From NCBI GenBank assembly GCA_012221805.1, contig CP015195.1, positions 248,001 to 312,000 of the forward strand: 64,000 bases of DNA, read 5' to 3'. Each line of letters opens with the position of its first letter. Position 1 is the stretch's first letter. The notes beneath the pieces were generated by a model. That model ran no database searches. It was given only the letters and a program-made list of their open reading frames with translations, and had not been told where the DNA came from. Of this stretch, positions 27,485 to 35,463 are shown one piece after another. A program made the position numbers and the translations under genes. The DNA is from Pasteurellaceae bacterium RH1A (lineage in GTDB: Bacteria > Pseudomonadota > Gammaproteobacteria > Enterobacterales > Pasteurellaceae).

Positions 27485-28447
27485 ATGAAAAAATTGCTTA
27501 AACTTTCTCTTGTTGCAAGTCTTGCAACAGCGGCTTTTTCTGCCCAGGCTGAAGAACAATTTATTACCATCGGTACAGGTGGCCAAACGGGCGTTTACTA
27601 TGTGGTGGGTCAGTCTATCTGCCAATTAGTTAATCGTGATACGGCCAAAACCAACATCAAATGTAATGCCCCATCAACAGGGGCGTCAGTGGCCAACCTA
27701 AACGCCATTGCCAGCCAGCAAATGGATATGGGGATTGCCCAGTCAGACTGGCAATATCATGCCTATAACGGCTCAAGCTCTTTTGAGGGCAAGAAAAACG
27801 AAAAATTACGGGCCATTTTTTCTATTCACCCAGAACCGTTTACGCTTATGGCACGGGATGATTCTGGTATCCAGTCTTTTGATGATCTGAAAGGCAAACG
27901 GGTAAACGTGGGCGACCCAGGTTCAGGCACCCGTGCCACCATGAGCGTTATCCTCAATGCCAAGGGCTGGACGGATAAAGAGTTCAAAGTGGCTTCAGAA
28001 CTCAAACCAGCAGAAATGGCCTCTGTGATGTGTGATAACAACCTAGATGCCATCACCTACAACGTGGGCCACCCTAACGGCGCCTTAAAAGAAGCTGCGG
28101 CCTCTTGTGCAGCCCACCTAGTGCCAATCACCGGCGAAGCCATTGATAAATTGGTGGCCGATCACTCTTACTATGCTAAAGCGGTCATTCCAGGCGGCTT
28201 ATACGCAGGCACAGACAACCCAGTGGATACCTTCGGTGTTTATGCCACCCTTGTGACCTCAAGCGATGTGTCTGAAGACAAGGTTTATGCTGTGGTGAAA
28301 GCGGTCTTTGATAACTTCGACCGCTTCAAACGCCTCCACCCAGCCTTTGAAAATCTCAAACAAGAAGATATGATCAAAAACGCCCTTTCAGCCCCACTTC
28401 ATGATGGTGCGGTGCGTTACTATAAAGAAAAAGGTTGGATTAAGTAA
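27485..28447 (+). CDS. TAXI-family TRAP transporter solute-binding protein
   Basis: A periplasmic binding protein of 320 residues with a signal peptide (MKKLLKLSLVASLATAAFSA, cleavage after QA near residue 22). The TAXI signature TIGTGGQTGVYYVVGQSIC and the segment APSTGASVANLNAIASQQMD are clear. Homologues deliver organic acids such as glutamate or 2-oxoglutarate-like compounds, but the ligand cannot be read from the sequence. Start ATG 27485 follows TAGGAAACC. It is followed by the fused permease at 28671 and a Usp protein, with a REPIN-like repeat and an uptake-sequence pair in the gap. Whether the binding protein is transcribed with the permease is uncertain. Confidence 0.95.
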   Translation: MKKLLKLSLVASLATAAFSAQAEEQFITIGTGGQTGVYYVVGQSICQLVNRDTAKTNIKCNAPSTGASVANLNAIASQQMDMGIAQSDWQYHAYNGSSSFEGKKNEKLRAIFSIHPEPFTLMARDDSGIQSFDDLKGKRVNVGDPGSGTRATMSVILNAKGWTDKEFKVASELKPAEMASVMCDNNLDAITYNVGHPNGALKEAAASCAAHLVPITGEAIDKLVADHSYYAKAVIPGGLYAGTDNPVDTFGVYATLVTSSDVSEDKVYAVVKAVFDNFDRFKRLHPAFENLKQEDMIKNALSAPLHDGAVRYYKEKGWIK

Positions 28448-28466
28448 TCGGCTTGATAGTCTAGGA

Positions 28467-28539
28467 GATGGCGCAAGCGTCCTCGCTTGTGCCTGAACCT
28501 CCCATGATAATCAGCACCAGCCTGGAGGCTGGCGCTATC
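28467..28539. repeat. REPIN-like paired hairpin, copy 2, with compensatory stem change
   Basis: Left hairpin GCGCAAGCG-TCCT-CGCTTGTGC differs from the other copies at paired positions in both arms (CCAGCG to CAAGCG with CGCTGG to CGCTTG), so pairing is kept. The right hairpin GCACCAGCC-TGGA-GGCTGGCGC is standard. It lies between the TAXI binding protein and the permease. Confidence 0.8.
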
Positions 28540-28547
28540 AAACCTAA

Positions 28548-28604
28548 ACAAGCGGCTTAAAATCATGAAAAATTTGCAAATTTCAGTGTTTTTTTAACCG
28601 CTTG
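28548..28604. repeat. Inverted uptake-sequence pair
   Basis: ACAAGCGG (28548-28555) and CCGCTTG (28598-28604) flank an AAATTTGCAAATTT tract. Pairs of the same form occur at 9266-9323, 38355-38398, 42845-42902, 56935-56979 and 58283-58340. Confidence 0.7.
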
Positions 28605-28670
28605 CTAGCCCTAAATAACCCTTCTTAGCCAAGAAGGGTTCCCTGTTTTTAAAACCGTGTGGAATTCACT

Positions 28671-31301
28671 ATGGCTGAAACAAAATCTGTTAATTATGAC
28701 GACCTGCAAGATATGGTCACTTCCAATGATTCAGGTGGCCGTACCCCCTTTGGTTTGACCAAAAAAATCATTGTCTGGACGGCCATTCTCTGGTCTCTTT
28801 TTCAAATTTATTATGCCTCCCCCTTTCCCTTTACCCTGCAAGAGTGGCTGCGGGCGGCAGGCTTTGAGCTAAATGTGGTGGTGGACGACACCAAGGCTCG
28901 TTCCATTCACTTGGCCTTTGCCATGTTCCTGGCCTTCCTTTCCTACCCGGCCTTTACCAGCTCGCCCAAGCACCGTGTGCCGCTGATTGACTGGATCTGT
29001 GCCACGGTCGGGGCCTTCTTGGGGCTTTACTACCTCTTCTTCTATGATGGATTAGTGACCCGCTTCGGGGCGCCCATTATGCAGGACATTATCGCCGGCT
29101 GTGTGGGCATTGTGCTCTTATTGGAAGCCACCCGCCGCAGCTTAGGCCTGCCTTTGGTACTGATTGCCATTGTTTTCTTGCTCTATAACTTTTTCGGCCA
29201 ATACCTGCCCAGCAGCTGGCTGATTAGCCATCGTACTGGCTCGTTGTCCCATATCATCAACCAGCAATGGGTGACGACTGAAGGGGTCTTTGGCATTGCC
29301 CTGGGCGTTTCAACCAAGTATGTCTTCCTCTTCGTCCTCTTTGGGGCCTTGTTAGACAAGGCGGGCGCAGGCAATTACTTTATCAAAACTGCCTTTGCCT
29401 ACCTGGGCCATCTACGGGGAGGGCCAGCCAAGGCGGCAGTGGTCTCCTCGGGTTTAACTGGCTTGATTTCAGGCTCATCCATTGCCAACGTGGTCACTAC
29501 CGGCACCTTCACCATTCCTATGATGAAGCGGGTGGGCTTTACCAATGAAAAAGCAGGGGCGGTGGAAGTGGCTTCCTCGGTCAATGGCCAGATTATGCCT
29601 CCCGTTATGGGGGCAGCGGCCTTTTTGATGATCGAATACGTCAATATGCCCTATAGCCAGCTCATCACCCACGCCTTCCTGCCAGCGGTGATTTCCTATA
29701 TTGCTCTGGTCTATATTGTGCATTTGGAAGCCTGCAAGATGAACCTGCAAGGTTTGGAACGGACTGATCCGCCTAAGCCCTTTTTAATTAGCCTGATGCG
29801 GGCCCTTGCAACCTTTATCATCATCTGCCTGCTCTATTTCGGAGTGAAATTCGGCCTAGGCTGGATTAAGGTGGTGGCACCAAGCCATTCCTTCCTGATT
29901 ATCTGCTCGGTACTGGCCTTAGTTTATGTGGGCTTGATTTACCGTGTGGCCCAGTTCCCAGACCTGCAGCCAGATGACCCCAATGCTCAAATCGTCAAAC
30001 TGCCATCGGCCAAGCCAACCGTTAATGCAGGCCTCCATTACCTCCTGCCAGTGGTGATCTTGCTCTGGTGCTTGATGGTGGAAATGCTCTCTCCAGGCCT
30101 TTCAGCCTTCTGGGGCACCCTGACCCTGATTGCCATTCAACTGACCCAACGCCCTCTGCTCTACTTCTTCCGTAAGCAGGCGGTAACAACAGCTCTCTTC
30201 AAGCAGAGCTTCCAAGATGTCTTAGATGGCCTAGAAACTGGGGCCAGAAACATGACTGGTATCGGCCTAGCTACGGCTACGGCTGGCATTATCGTGGGTG
30301 TGGTTGCCCTAACAGGCTTCGGTGTTCAGCTATCAGGCGTGATCGAAATGCTCTCTATGGGCAATGTGCTGCTTATGCTGGTCTTGGTGGCCATTTTTAG
30401 CCTTATCTTGGGTATGGGCCTGCCAACCACAGCCAACTATATTGTGGTCTCCTCCCTAATGGCTTTGGTTATTGTGGAAGTCGGCAAGCAAAATGGCCTG
30501 ATTGTGCCGCTGATTGCCGTTCACCTTTTTGTATTCTACTTCGGCATTATGGCCGATGTGACTCCGCCAGTGGGTTTAGCCTCCTTTGCAGCGGCGGCCA
30601 TTTCAGGTGGCAGCCCGATTAAGACGGGTTTAGTGGCCTTCTTCTACAGCCTGAGAACGGCCATTCTGCCCTTCCTTTTTATCTTCAATACCGACCTGCT
30701 CCTCATTGATGTGGGCTGGGCCAAGGGCTTGCTGGTCTTTGTGACGGCAACCATCGGGATCCTGCTCTTCACAGCGGCCACCATGAACTATTTCTTAACC
30801 AAGAATAAGATCTGGGAAACCCTCATCTTAATTTTTGCGGCCTTTATGCTTTTCCGCCCAGGCTTCTTTATGGACAGGGTTTATCCAAGCGAGCGGCCGG
30901 TTGAAGTCGCCCAGCTGGTGCAAGAGTTGGAACAAACCCCTGTCGGCCAAAATATCACCTTCAAGGTGGCCGGCCTCAATCCTTACGGCAAGCCGATTGA
31001 GTTCTTCGCTCAACTACCCGTGCCAGAGGGCAAGACGGGGGAAGATCGCCTCAAGTCCTTGGGTTTAACCCTCTTGGATACGGGGGAACAAATCGAAATT
31101 GACGGCCAAATGAAACCGAAAGTCTTGATTGATATGGTGGAAATCGACTCGCCAGCCGCCAAGGCAGACCTGAACTGGGATCAAACCATTCTTAGTATCA
31201 GCCTGCCGCAAGAAGCCCCAGCTAAAGAATGGATGTTTATTCCTGCTCTCTTGTTGGCCTTCTTGGTTGGTCTCAACCAACGCCGGCGGGCAAAATCTTA
31301 A
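28671..31301 (+). CDS. TRAP transporter fused permease (4TM plus 12TM) with DUF3394 domain
   Basis: An inner-membrane permease that uses the sodium gradient to move substrate handed over by a TAXI binding protein. In this subfamily the small (DctQ-like) and large (DctM-like) subunits are one polypeptide. It has 876 residues from ATG 28671 (an upstream in-frame GTG would add four). The N-terminal membrane part (about 30-180) is followed by the 12TM domain, with the typical SGLTGLISGSSIANVVTTGT and LGMGLPTTANYIVVSSLMAL. A soluble C-terminal DUF3394 domain (about 735-850) and a final membrane helix with a basic end (NQRRRAKS) complete it. It is followed by a Usp gene, a common TRAP neighbour. 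Confidence 0.95.
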   Translation: MAETKSVNYDDLQDMVTSNDSGGRTPFGLTKKIIVWTAILWSLFQIYYASPFPFTLQEWLRAAGFELNVVVDDTKARSIHLAFAMFLAFLSYPAFTSSPKHRVPLIDWICATVGAFLGLYYLFFYDGLVTRFGAPIMQDIIAGCVGIVLLLEATRRSLGLPLVLIAIVFLLYNFFGQYLPSSWLISHRTGSLSHIINQQWVTTEGVFGIALGVSTKYVFLFVLFGALLDKAGAGNYFIKTAFAYLGHLRGGPAKAAVVSSGLTGLISGSSIANVVTTGTFTIPMMKRVGFTNEKAGAVEVASSVNGQIMPPVMGAAAFLMIEYVNMPYSQLITHAFLPAVISYIALVYIVHLEACKMNLQGLERTDPPKPFLISLMRALATFIIICLLYFGVKFGLGWIKVVAPSHSFLIICSVLALVYVGLIYRVAQFPDLQPDDPNAQIVKLPSAKPTVNAGLHYLLPVVILLWCLMVEMLSPGLSAFWGTLTLIAIQLTQRPLLYFFRKQAVTTALFKQSFQDVLDGLETGARNMTGIGLATATAGIIVGVVALTGFGVQLSGVIEMLSMGNVLLMLVLVAIFSLILGMGLPTTANYIVVSSLMALVIVEVGKQNGLIVPLIAVHLFVFYFGIMADVTPPVGLASFAAAAISGGSPIKTGLVAFFYSLRTAILPFLFIFNTDLLLIDVGWAKGLLVFVTATIGILLFTAATMNYFLTKNKIWETLILIFAAFMLFRPGFFMDRVYPSERPVEVAQLVQELEQTPVGQNITFKVAGLNPYGKPIEFFAQLPVPEGKTGEDRLKSLGLTLLDTGEQIEIDGQMKPKVLIDMVEIDSPAAKADLNWDQTILSISLPQEAPAKEWMFIPALLLAFLVGLNQRRRAKS

Positions 31302-31310
31302 AGGTATTTT

Positions 31311-31380
31311 GATGGCGCCAGCCTCCAGGCTGGTGCCTTTATCTATACTTATCAGCACCAGCCTAGAGGCTGGCGCTATC
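31311..31380. repeat. REPIN-like paired hairpin, copy 3
   Basis: GATGGCGCCAGCC-TCCA-GGCTGGTGCC and the mirror GCACCAGCC-TAGA-GGCTGGCGCTATC, 21 bases apart, lie between the permease and usp genes. Confidence 0.8.
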
Positions 31381-31399
31381 CATTTAACTAGGAAAATAT

Positions 31400-31825
31400 A
31401 TGTACAACAAATTACTGATCGTGGTGGACTTAAACAATCCCCTCAGCGCTAAATATGTGGTGGACGCCGCCCTTGAGCTGACCGCCCACAACCCTAACGC
31501 CGTCTATCGGGTTTTGACCATTATCGAACCAGTCGATAACAGCCTGATTTCCGCCTTCCTGCCCAAGAACTTCGATAAATCGGTTCTGGCCGAGGCCAAT
31601 AAACAGCTGCACGAATTCACCCAGTCCAGCTTCCCTAAAGATGCCAAGGTGCAACACATTGTGGCCTATGGCACCATTTATGAGCAGGTCAATCAAATCG
31701 CCAACGATAAATCGGTGGACTTGATTGTCATGCTGGCCAGCAGCAAGGCCAATGCCGCAGGCTTAAGCAACAACACCCGCCGAGTGGCCAAATACAGCGG
31801 CAAGCCTGTTTTGGTGGTTCGCTAA
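31400..31825 (+). CDS. Universal stress protein (UspA superfamily)
   Basis: A 141-residue single-domain Usp protein. The N-terminal strand MYNKLLIVVDLNNPLSAKYV and C-terminal DLIVMLASSKANAAGL with KYSGKPVLVVR fit the alpha/beta fold. The usual glycine-rich ATP-binding motif (G-2x-G-9x-G-S/T) is not evident, so it may not bind ATP in the usual way. It lies directly after a TRAP permease. In Halomonas the TeaD Usp protein regulates the TeaABC TRAP transporter, so a regulatory partnership is plausible, by inference only. Start ATG 31400 follows TAGGAAAAT, and a terminator follows. Confidence 0.92.
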   Translation: MYNKLLIVVDLNNPLSAKYVVDAALELTAHNPNAVYRVLTIIEPVDNSLISAFLPKNFDKSVLAEANKQLHEFTQSSFPKDAKVQHIVAYGTIYEQVNQIANDKSVDLIVMLASSKANAAGLSNNTRRVAKYSGKPVLVVR

Positions 31826-31838
31826 TTTAGAAAACAAA

Positions 31839-31866
31839 AAAACGGTGCCCAAGCACCGTTTTCTTT
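31839..31866. terminator. Bidirectional terminator between usp and the binding protein
   Basis: AACGGTGC/GCACCGTT (31841-31848 and 31853-31860) with TTTTC on the plus side and TTTTTTGTTTT on the minus side. It serves two convergent genes. Confidence 0.85.
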
Positions 31867-31875
31867 TCATGATGG

Positions 31876-32706
31876 TTATTTGGCCAATAATTCTGCCTTA
31901 ACCGCCTCCCCATAAATTGGGGCTAGGGTCTTATCATAGGCCGCAGCCAACTTGCCATTTTGTTTGAGGTTTGAGATTTCTTGATTCACCCAGTCCAAGA
32001 GAGTCTTGTTGCCCTTTTGCACGGCGGGTGCAATGTTCTCAACTGGCCCCAGGTTGCCAATGGCCACCTTATAACCTGTGTTTTCCTTGGCCCAGGCCCA
32101 TAAGAGGGCATTATCGTGGGCTAAAGCTACCCCACGGCCGTCTTTGAGAGCGTCAAAGGTTTCGGTATTTTGGTCGAACTTGAGCAACTGAATATCAGGA
32201 TGGTTCTTGCTGAAATAAGCATCGGCTGTTGTGCCCTTATTGACTAAAAGGGTTTTGCCCTTGAGCTGTTCAACATTCTCAATCACCGCACCTTCAGGCG
32301 AAACCACGCCCAGGGCCACGTTCATATAAGGGCTGGCGAAATCCACCACCTCGGCCCGCTCTGGGGTTTGGGTGAAGTTGGCCAAAATTAAATCGACCTT
32401 GCCTGATTTGAGGTATTCCACCCGGTTGGCCGCTTCCGTCAGCACAAACTCAATCTTATCTGGGCTGCCCAAGAGGCTGGTGGCCAAGTCCTTGGCAATT
32501 TCAATATCAAAGCCCTGGTTTTTGCCATTGGCATCCACATAACCAAAAGGCGGTTTATCGCCAAAGACCCCAATGCGAATCACGCCCTTTTCCTTGATTT
32601 GAGCCACAGAATCGCTGGCCTTAGCGGCTTCTTCCCCACAAGCCGTCAGGCCGAAGGCGGTGACAGCTGCAACTAAGAGGGTTTTGAGGGTGGTGCTAAG
32701 TTTCAT
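31876..32706 (-). CDS. Amino-acid ABC transporter substrate-binding lipoprotein
   Basis: A 276-residue family-3 binding protein. The signal peptide ends in a lipobox LTAC (cysteine at 23), so it is a lipoprotein. The mature protein has IRIGVFGDKPPFGYVDANGK and GFDIEIAKDLA, typical of polar amino-acid binders, and the DFASPYMNVALGVV hinge. The ligand could be cysteine/cystine, glutamine, aspartate or glutamate; sequence pattern alone does not decide. The permease and ATPase genes at 33193-35276 are on the same strand upstream but separated by 486 bases holding a small unrelated locus. Start ATG 32706, preceded by AGGAGA. Confidence 0.93.
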   Translation of the reverse strand: MKLSTTLKTLLVAAVTAFGLTACGEEAAKASDSVAQIKEKGVIRIGVFGDKPPFGYVDANGKNQGFDIEIAKDLATSLLGSPDKIEFVLTEAANRVEYLKSGKVDLILANFTQTPERAEVVDFASPYMNVALGVVSPEGAVIENVEQLKGKTLLVNKGTTADAYFSKNHPDIQLLKFDQNTETFDALKDGRGVALAHDNALLWAWAKENTGYKVAIGNLGPVENIAPAVQKGNKTLLDWVNQEISNLKQNGKLAAAYDKTLAPIYGEAVKAELLAK

Positions 32707-32982
32707 AAAATCTCCTGTAATATAAAAGTGATGTCGGGCTTATTGTGGCCAGTTTGAGGAGGAAAGTGAAATAAATGAGGAGCATTTTTCATAACCAAAG
32801 GCTATAAGATGAGAGAACAAGCGGGCGAAAAAGAAGGGAAATTTGCAAGTTTTGGAGGGTGTTGAACCGCTTATAGAAAAAGAAAAAGCCGTGAGAGACA
32901 CGGCTTCCTATGATAAAATCCTTTTGTGCTACTGGTAGGCTCGTTTTTCGGGCTACTGCAATAGCACGAGAGCCTAAATCAT

Positions 32983-33004
32983 CCTTAGTAGCACTAAGGA
33001 GGCT
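32983..33004 (+). promoter_or_regulatory. Hairpin sequestering the Shine-Dalgarno of the small peptide gene
   Basis: CCTTAG (32983-32988) pairs with CTAAGG (32994-32999), covering the AAGGAGG Shine-Dalgarno (32996-33002). AGCCT (32971-32975) can pair with AGGCT (33000-33004) to extend it. Translation should be blocked unless the RNA is refolded or processed. Confidence 0.6.
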
Positions 33005-33008
33005 TGCA

Positions 33009-33104
33009 ATGAAAAGCACGATCGTATGCTTATTGATACTGGCTGCACTTATCGCAGCAGTTGAAATTTACACTGTCTTTCAACTTATCGCACTGATCTT
33101 GTAA
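33009..33104 (+). CDS. Small hydrophobic peptide, candidate type I toxin (DinQ-like)
   Basis: A 31-residue frame (ATG 33009, TAA 33102-33104) encodes MKSTIVCLLILAALIAAVEI and then YTVFQLIALIL, a single strongly hydrophobic helix with one glutamate in the middle. An excellent AAGGAGG lies seven bases before the ATG but is buried in a hairpin. The pattern (short basic start, ALIA..E, then QL near the end) resembles the type I toxin DinQ of E. coli. The resemblance is short, so it is a hypothesis. The frame stays open upstream to an ATG at 32910, which could be a leader frame. An antisense promoter and terminator lie on the other strand. No LexA box or clear rightward promoter was found. Alternatively it is a small membrane protein of another kind. 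Confidence 0.5.
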   Translation: MKSTIVCLLILAALIAAVEIYTVFQLIALIL

Positions 33105-33192
33105 GCGGCACTGCAAGGGGCGGATTGAGTTCCCCACCCCGACTTCATTATATTACCCCTATTTTTAACCTTTCGCAAATTTTTCCCCATAA

Positions 33193-33924
33193 TCAATAAG
33201 CCATCCCCTGCAAAAACTGCTTGGCCCGTTCGGTTTGGGGTTGGCTGAAGAAGATCTCAGGGGCGGCTTCTTCGATGATTTGGCCCTTGTCCATAAAGAT
33301 AATCCTGTCGGCCACCTTGCGGGCGAAGTTCATCTCGTGGGTAACAATCAGCATGGACATCCCTTCCTGAGCTAGTTCTAAAACCACATCCAGCACCTCC
33401 CGCACCATTTCAGGGTCTAGGGCGGCAGTGATTTCGTCTAGCAAAATAATCTCTGGGTTCATACACAGGGCACGGACAATGGCTATCCGCTGTTTTTGTC
33501 CGCCTGATAGCTCCCGAGGAAAGGCGGTTTTGCGATCCAGCAGGCCAACCCTTTCTAAGAGTTTGTCTGCCTGGGCTTCCACCTCTTTTCGTTCCCGTTT
33601 TTGGGCCTGAAGGGGGCCCAGCAAAATGTTGTCAATCACATTCAGATGGGCAAAAAGCTCATAGCTTTGAAAGACCATGCCCACCTTCTGCCGGGCCTGC
33701 TCCCAGCTGACTTCTTGGCCAAATTCGCCTACCTGTTCTAAGTAAATTGACCCACCCTGTTTTTCCTCTAGGCCGTTAATGCAACGCAGGAGGGTGGATT
33801 TTCCGCAGCCCGAAGGCCCCAAAAGGACGACCACCTCGCCCTTGTTGAGCTGGAGGTTAAAGGCAGGTAGGGCGATAGTGTCGCCATAGCGTTTGTGGAG
33901 ATTGGTAATTTCAAGCAGTGCCAT
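33193..33924 (-). CDS. Amino-acid ABC transporter ATP-binding protein
   Basis: A 243-residue ATPase of the polar amino-acid family. Walker A GPSGCGKST lies at residues 36-44, the Q-loop at VGMVFQSYELF, the signature LSGGQKQR near residue 150, Walker B LLDEITAALDPE, and the switch histidine in IVTHEMNFA. Walker B reads DEITA where DEPTS is usual; the catalytic glutamate is kept, so activity is expected. It is third in the leftward order permease-permease-ATPase, starting 31 bases after the second permease. The binding protein at 31876-32706 is the likely partner. Confidence 0.95.
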   Translation of the reverse strand: MALLEITNLHKRYGDTIALPAFNLQLNKGEVVVLLGPSGCGKSTLLRCINGLEEKQGGSIYLEQVGEFGQEVSWEQARQKVGMVFQSYELFAHLNVIDNILLGPLQAQKRERKEVEAQADKLLERVGLLDRKTAFPRELSGGQKQRIAIVRALCMNPEIILLDEITAALDPEMVREVLDVVLELAQEGMSMLIVTHEMNFARKVADRIIFMDKGQIIEEAAPEIFFSQPQTERAKQFLQGMAY

Positions 33925-33955
33925 AGGGAGTTCTCGCTAAATATAAATAGGGTGG

Positions 33956-34624
33956 CTACCCCTGCCATTTTCTTTCCAGGCGGCTGGCATACCAGGACAG
34001 AGGGTAGCAAATCAGAAAATAAAGCACAAAAATCAGGCCATACACATAAAAAGAGGCGTTGGGCTGGGTCAGTAGGGAGTTTTCAATAATCTGCTGGCCA
34101 ACCTTGACCACCTCAATCACGCCGATCAGGGCAGCCAGGGAGCTGGTCTTGATCATGCGGGTAAAGAGGTTGATGGCAGGAGGTAGAACCCGCCGGGTGC
34201 CTTGGGGCAGTTCGATAAAACGGAAGATCTGGAAGCGGCTTAGGCCTATTGCCTTGGCCGATTCGATCTGGTGTTTTTCAATAGAGCCCAAGGCCCCCCG
34301 CACCAGATCGCCCATTTCGGCCGTGCCCCAGAGGACAAAGACCCAAATACAGACCCAGACATTGCTCAGGTGAATATTGGTCCAGGTGGAAAGGCCAAAA
34401 TAGAGCACAAAAAGCCAGACCAAAATCGGTACAATACGGATGATTTCCAGATAAATCCGGCAACTTAGCTGCACTATCTTGTTATTTGACCGCATTAATA
34501 AGCCAAAGAGCGTCCCAGTGACCAGGGAAATACCCACCGAGATAAAGGAAATCTGGGCGGTCAAGCCCAGGCCCTGGAGCAAACGCAGGGCATTTTGCCC
34601 CTCAAACAACCAATCAAAGCCCAT
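33956..34624 (-). CDS. Amino-acid ABC transporter permease (second)
   Basis: A 222-residue inner-membrane permease of the HisMQ type. The EAA-loop stretch GALGSIEKHQIESAKAIGLS, then RFQIFRFIELPQGTRRVLPP, lies at about residues 109-150, and about five membrane helices are predicted by eye. Its start overlaps the end of the upstream permease by 11 bases (34614-34624), so they are translationally coupled. With the partner permease it forms the heterodimer energised by the ATPase at 33193. Substrate not readable from sequence. Confidence 0.94.
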   Translation of the reverse strand: MGFDWLFEGQNALRLLQGLGLTAQISFISVGISLVTGTLFGLLMRSNNKIVQLSCRIYLEIIRIVPILVWLFVLYFGLSTWTNIHLSNVWVCIWVFVLWGTAEMGDLVRGALGSIEKHQIESAKAIGLSRFQIFRFIELPQGTRRVLPPAINLFTRMIKTSSLAALIGVIEVVKVGQQIIENSLLTQPNASFYVYGLIFVLYFLICYPLSWYASRLERKWQG

Positions 34625-35276
34625 ATTTGGCCCTCCTTACCCGATTTTCTGCCCAGCGAGCCAGGAGGGACAGGGGCAGTAGAATGATAAGATAGCTGAC
34701 CAAGAGCAGAAAAAGAGCCTCGTTGGTCTTGTAGTCCATGCCGATGATGTCCTTGGTCACAAACATGAGTTCGGCCACCGCCACCGCAGAAATCACCGAG
34801 GTTTCCTTAATCAGAAAGAGGACATTAGCCCCAAAGGCAGGTAGGGAAATGGCCCAAGCCTGGGGCAGGACGATAAAGCGAAAAACCTGAACGGGTTTCA
34901 ACCCCAGGGCCTTGCCGGCCTCGACTTGACTAGCAGGTACGGCCTCAATCCCAGCCCGAAAGGCTTCAGCCATATAGCTGCCACCTAGGAAGGTCAGGGC
35001 TATAATCCCACAGGTAAAGCCGTCCCACTTGATACCGATCTTGGGCAGACCGTAATAGAGGAAGAAGAGCTGGATAAGCAGCGGCGTGTTGCGGGAAAGC
35101 TCAATATAGGCCTGGGACAAGCGGGTCAAAAAGGGCGAAAATTTGTAAGAGGTTAGCAGGGCGATGAGCAAGCCCAAGATACTGGCCCCCAGGATCCCCC
35201 AAAAGGACAGTTGCAGGGTCAGCCAGCCCGCTTCTAAAAATTTGGGGCTGGCAGCAAGGACATAGGACCAATTCAT
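34614..35276 (-). CDS. Amino-acid ABC transporter permease (first)
   Basis: A 220-residue HisMQ-family permease. The EAA motif region is AFRAGIEAVPASQVEAGKAL with GLKPVQVFRFIVLPQAWAIS (about residues 105-150). It is the first gene of the leftward permease-permease-ATPase operon, starting at ATG 35276. The upstream gap carries a REPIN-like repeat that lies just downstream of the next gene's coding region, so the transcription start is probably between 35277 and 35385. No clear promoter was chosen. Confidence 0.94.
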   Translation of the reverse strand: MNWSYVLAASPKFLEAGWLTLQLSFWGILGASILGLLIALLTSYKFSPFLTRLSQAYIELSRNTPLLIQLFFLYYGLPKIGIKWDGFTCGIIALTFLGGSYMAEAFRAGIEAVPASQVEAGKALGLKPVQVFRFIVLPQAWAISLPAFGANVLFLIKETSVISAVAVAELMFVTKDIIGMDYKTNEALFLLLVSYLIILLPLSLLARWAENRVRRAKYGL

Positions 35277-35385
35277 AGGTGATATAAGCGGTGGAAATAA
35301 GGCCTATTTTGCCAAGTTGGGCGGGAAGAAGGAAATATAAGGCGGGAATGTTTTATAAGGTTTGGTTATAAAAATCGATCTAAAA

Positions 35386-35449
35386 GATGGCACCAAGGCC
35401 CTTGTTGGTGCCTAAATTTTCCAGCACCAGCCTGGAGGCTGGCGCTATC
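35386..35449. repeat. REPIN-like paired hairpin, copy 4 (variant left hairpin)
   Basis: The left hairpin reads GATGGCACCAAGG-CCCT-TGTTGGTGCC, keeping eight outer pairs with changed inner bases. The right hairpin GCACCAGCC-TGGA-GGCTGGCGCTATC is standard. Confidence 0.75.
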
Positions 35450-35463
35450 GTGCCTTGGGTGGA

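Larger units (their letters stand above)
32883..33178 (-). ncRNA. Candidate antisense RNA opposite a small hydrophobic peptide gene
   Basis: On the minus strand, TTGCGA (plus 33173-33178), a 17-base spacer and TAATAT (33150-33155) predict a start near 33143. AAGCCGTG-TCTCT-CACGGCTT followed by TTTCTTTTT (32886-32906 and beyond) is a good terminator. The roughly 260-base transcript would be fully complementary to the peptide gene at 33009-33104 and its leader. An alternative reading is that the terminator simply ends the ABC permease/ATPase message from 33193. The promoter and terminator are visible in the sequence; the antisense function is inferred. Confidence 0.4.
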
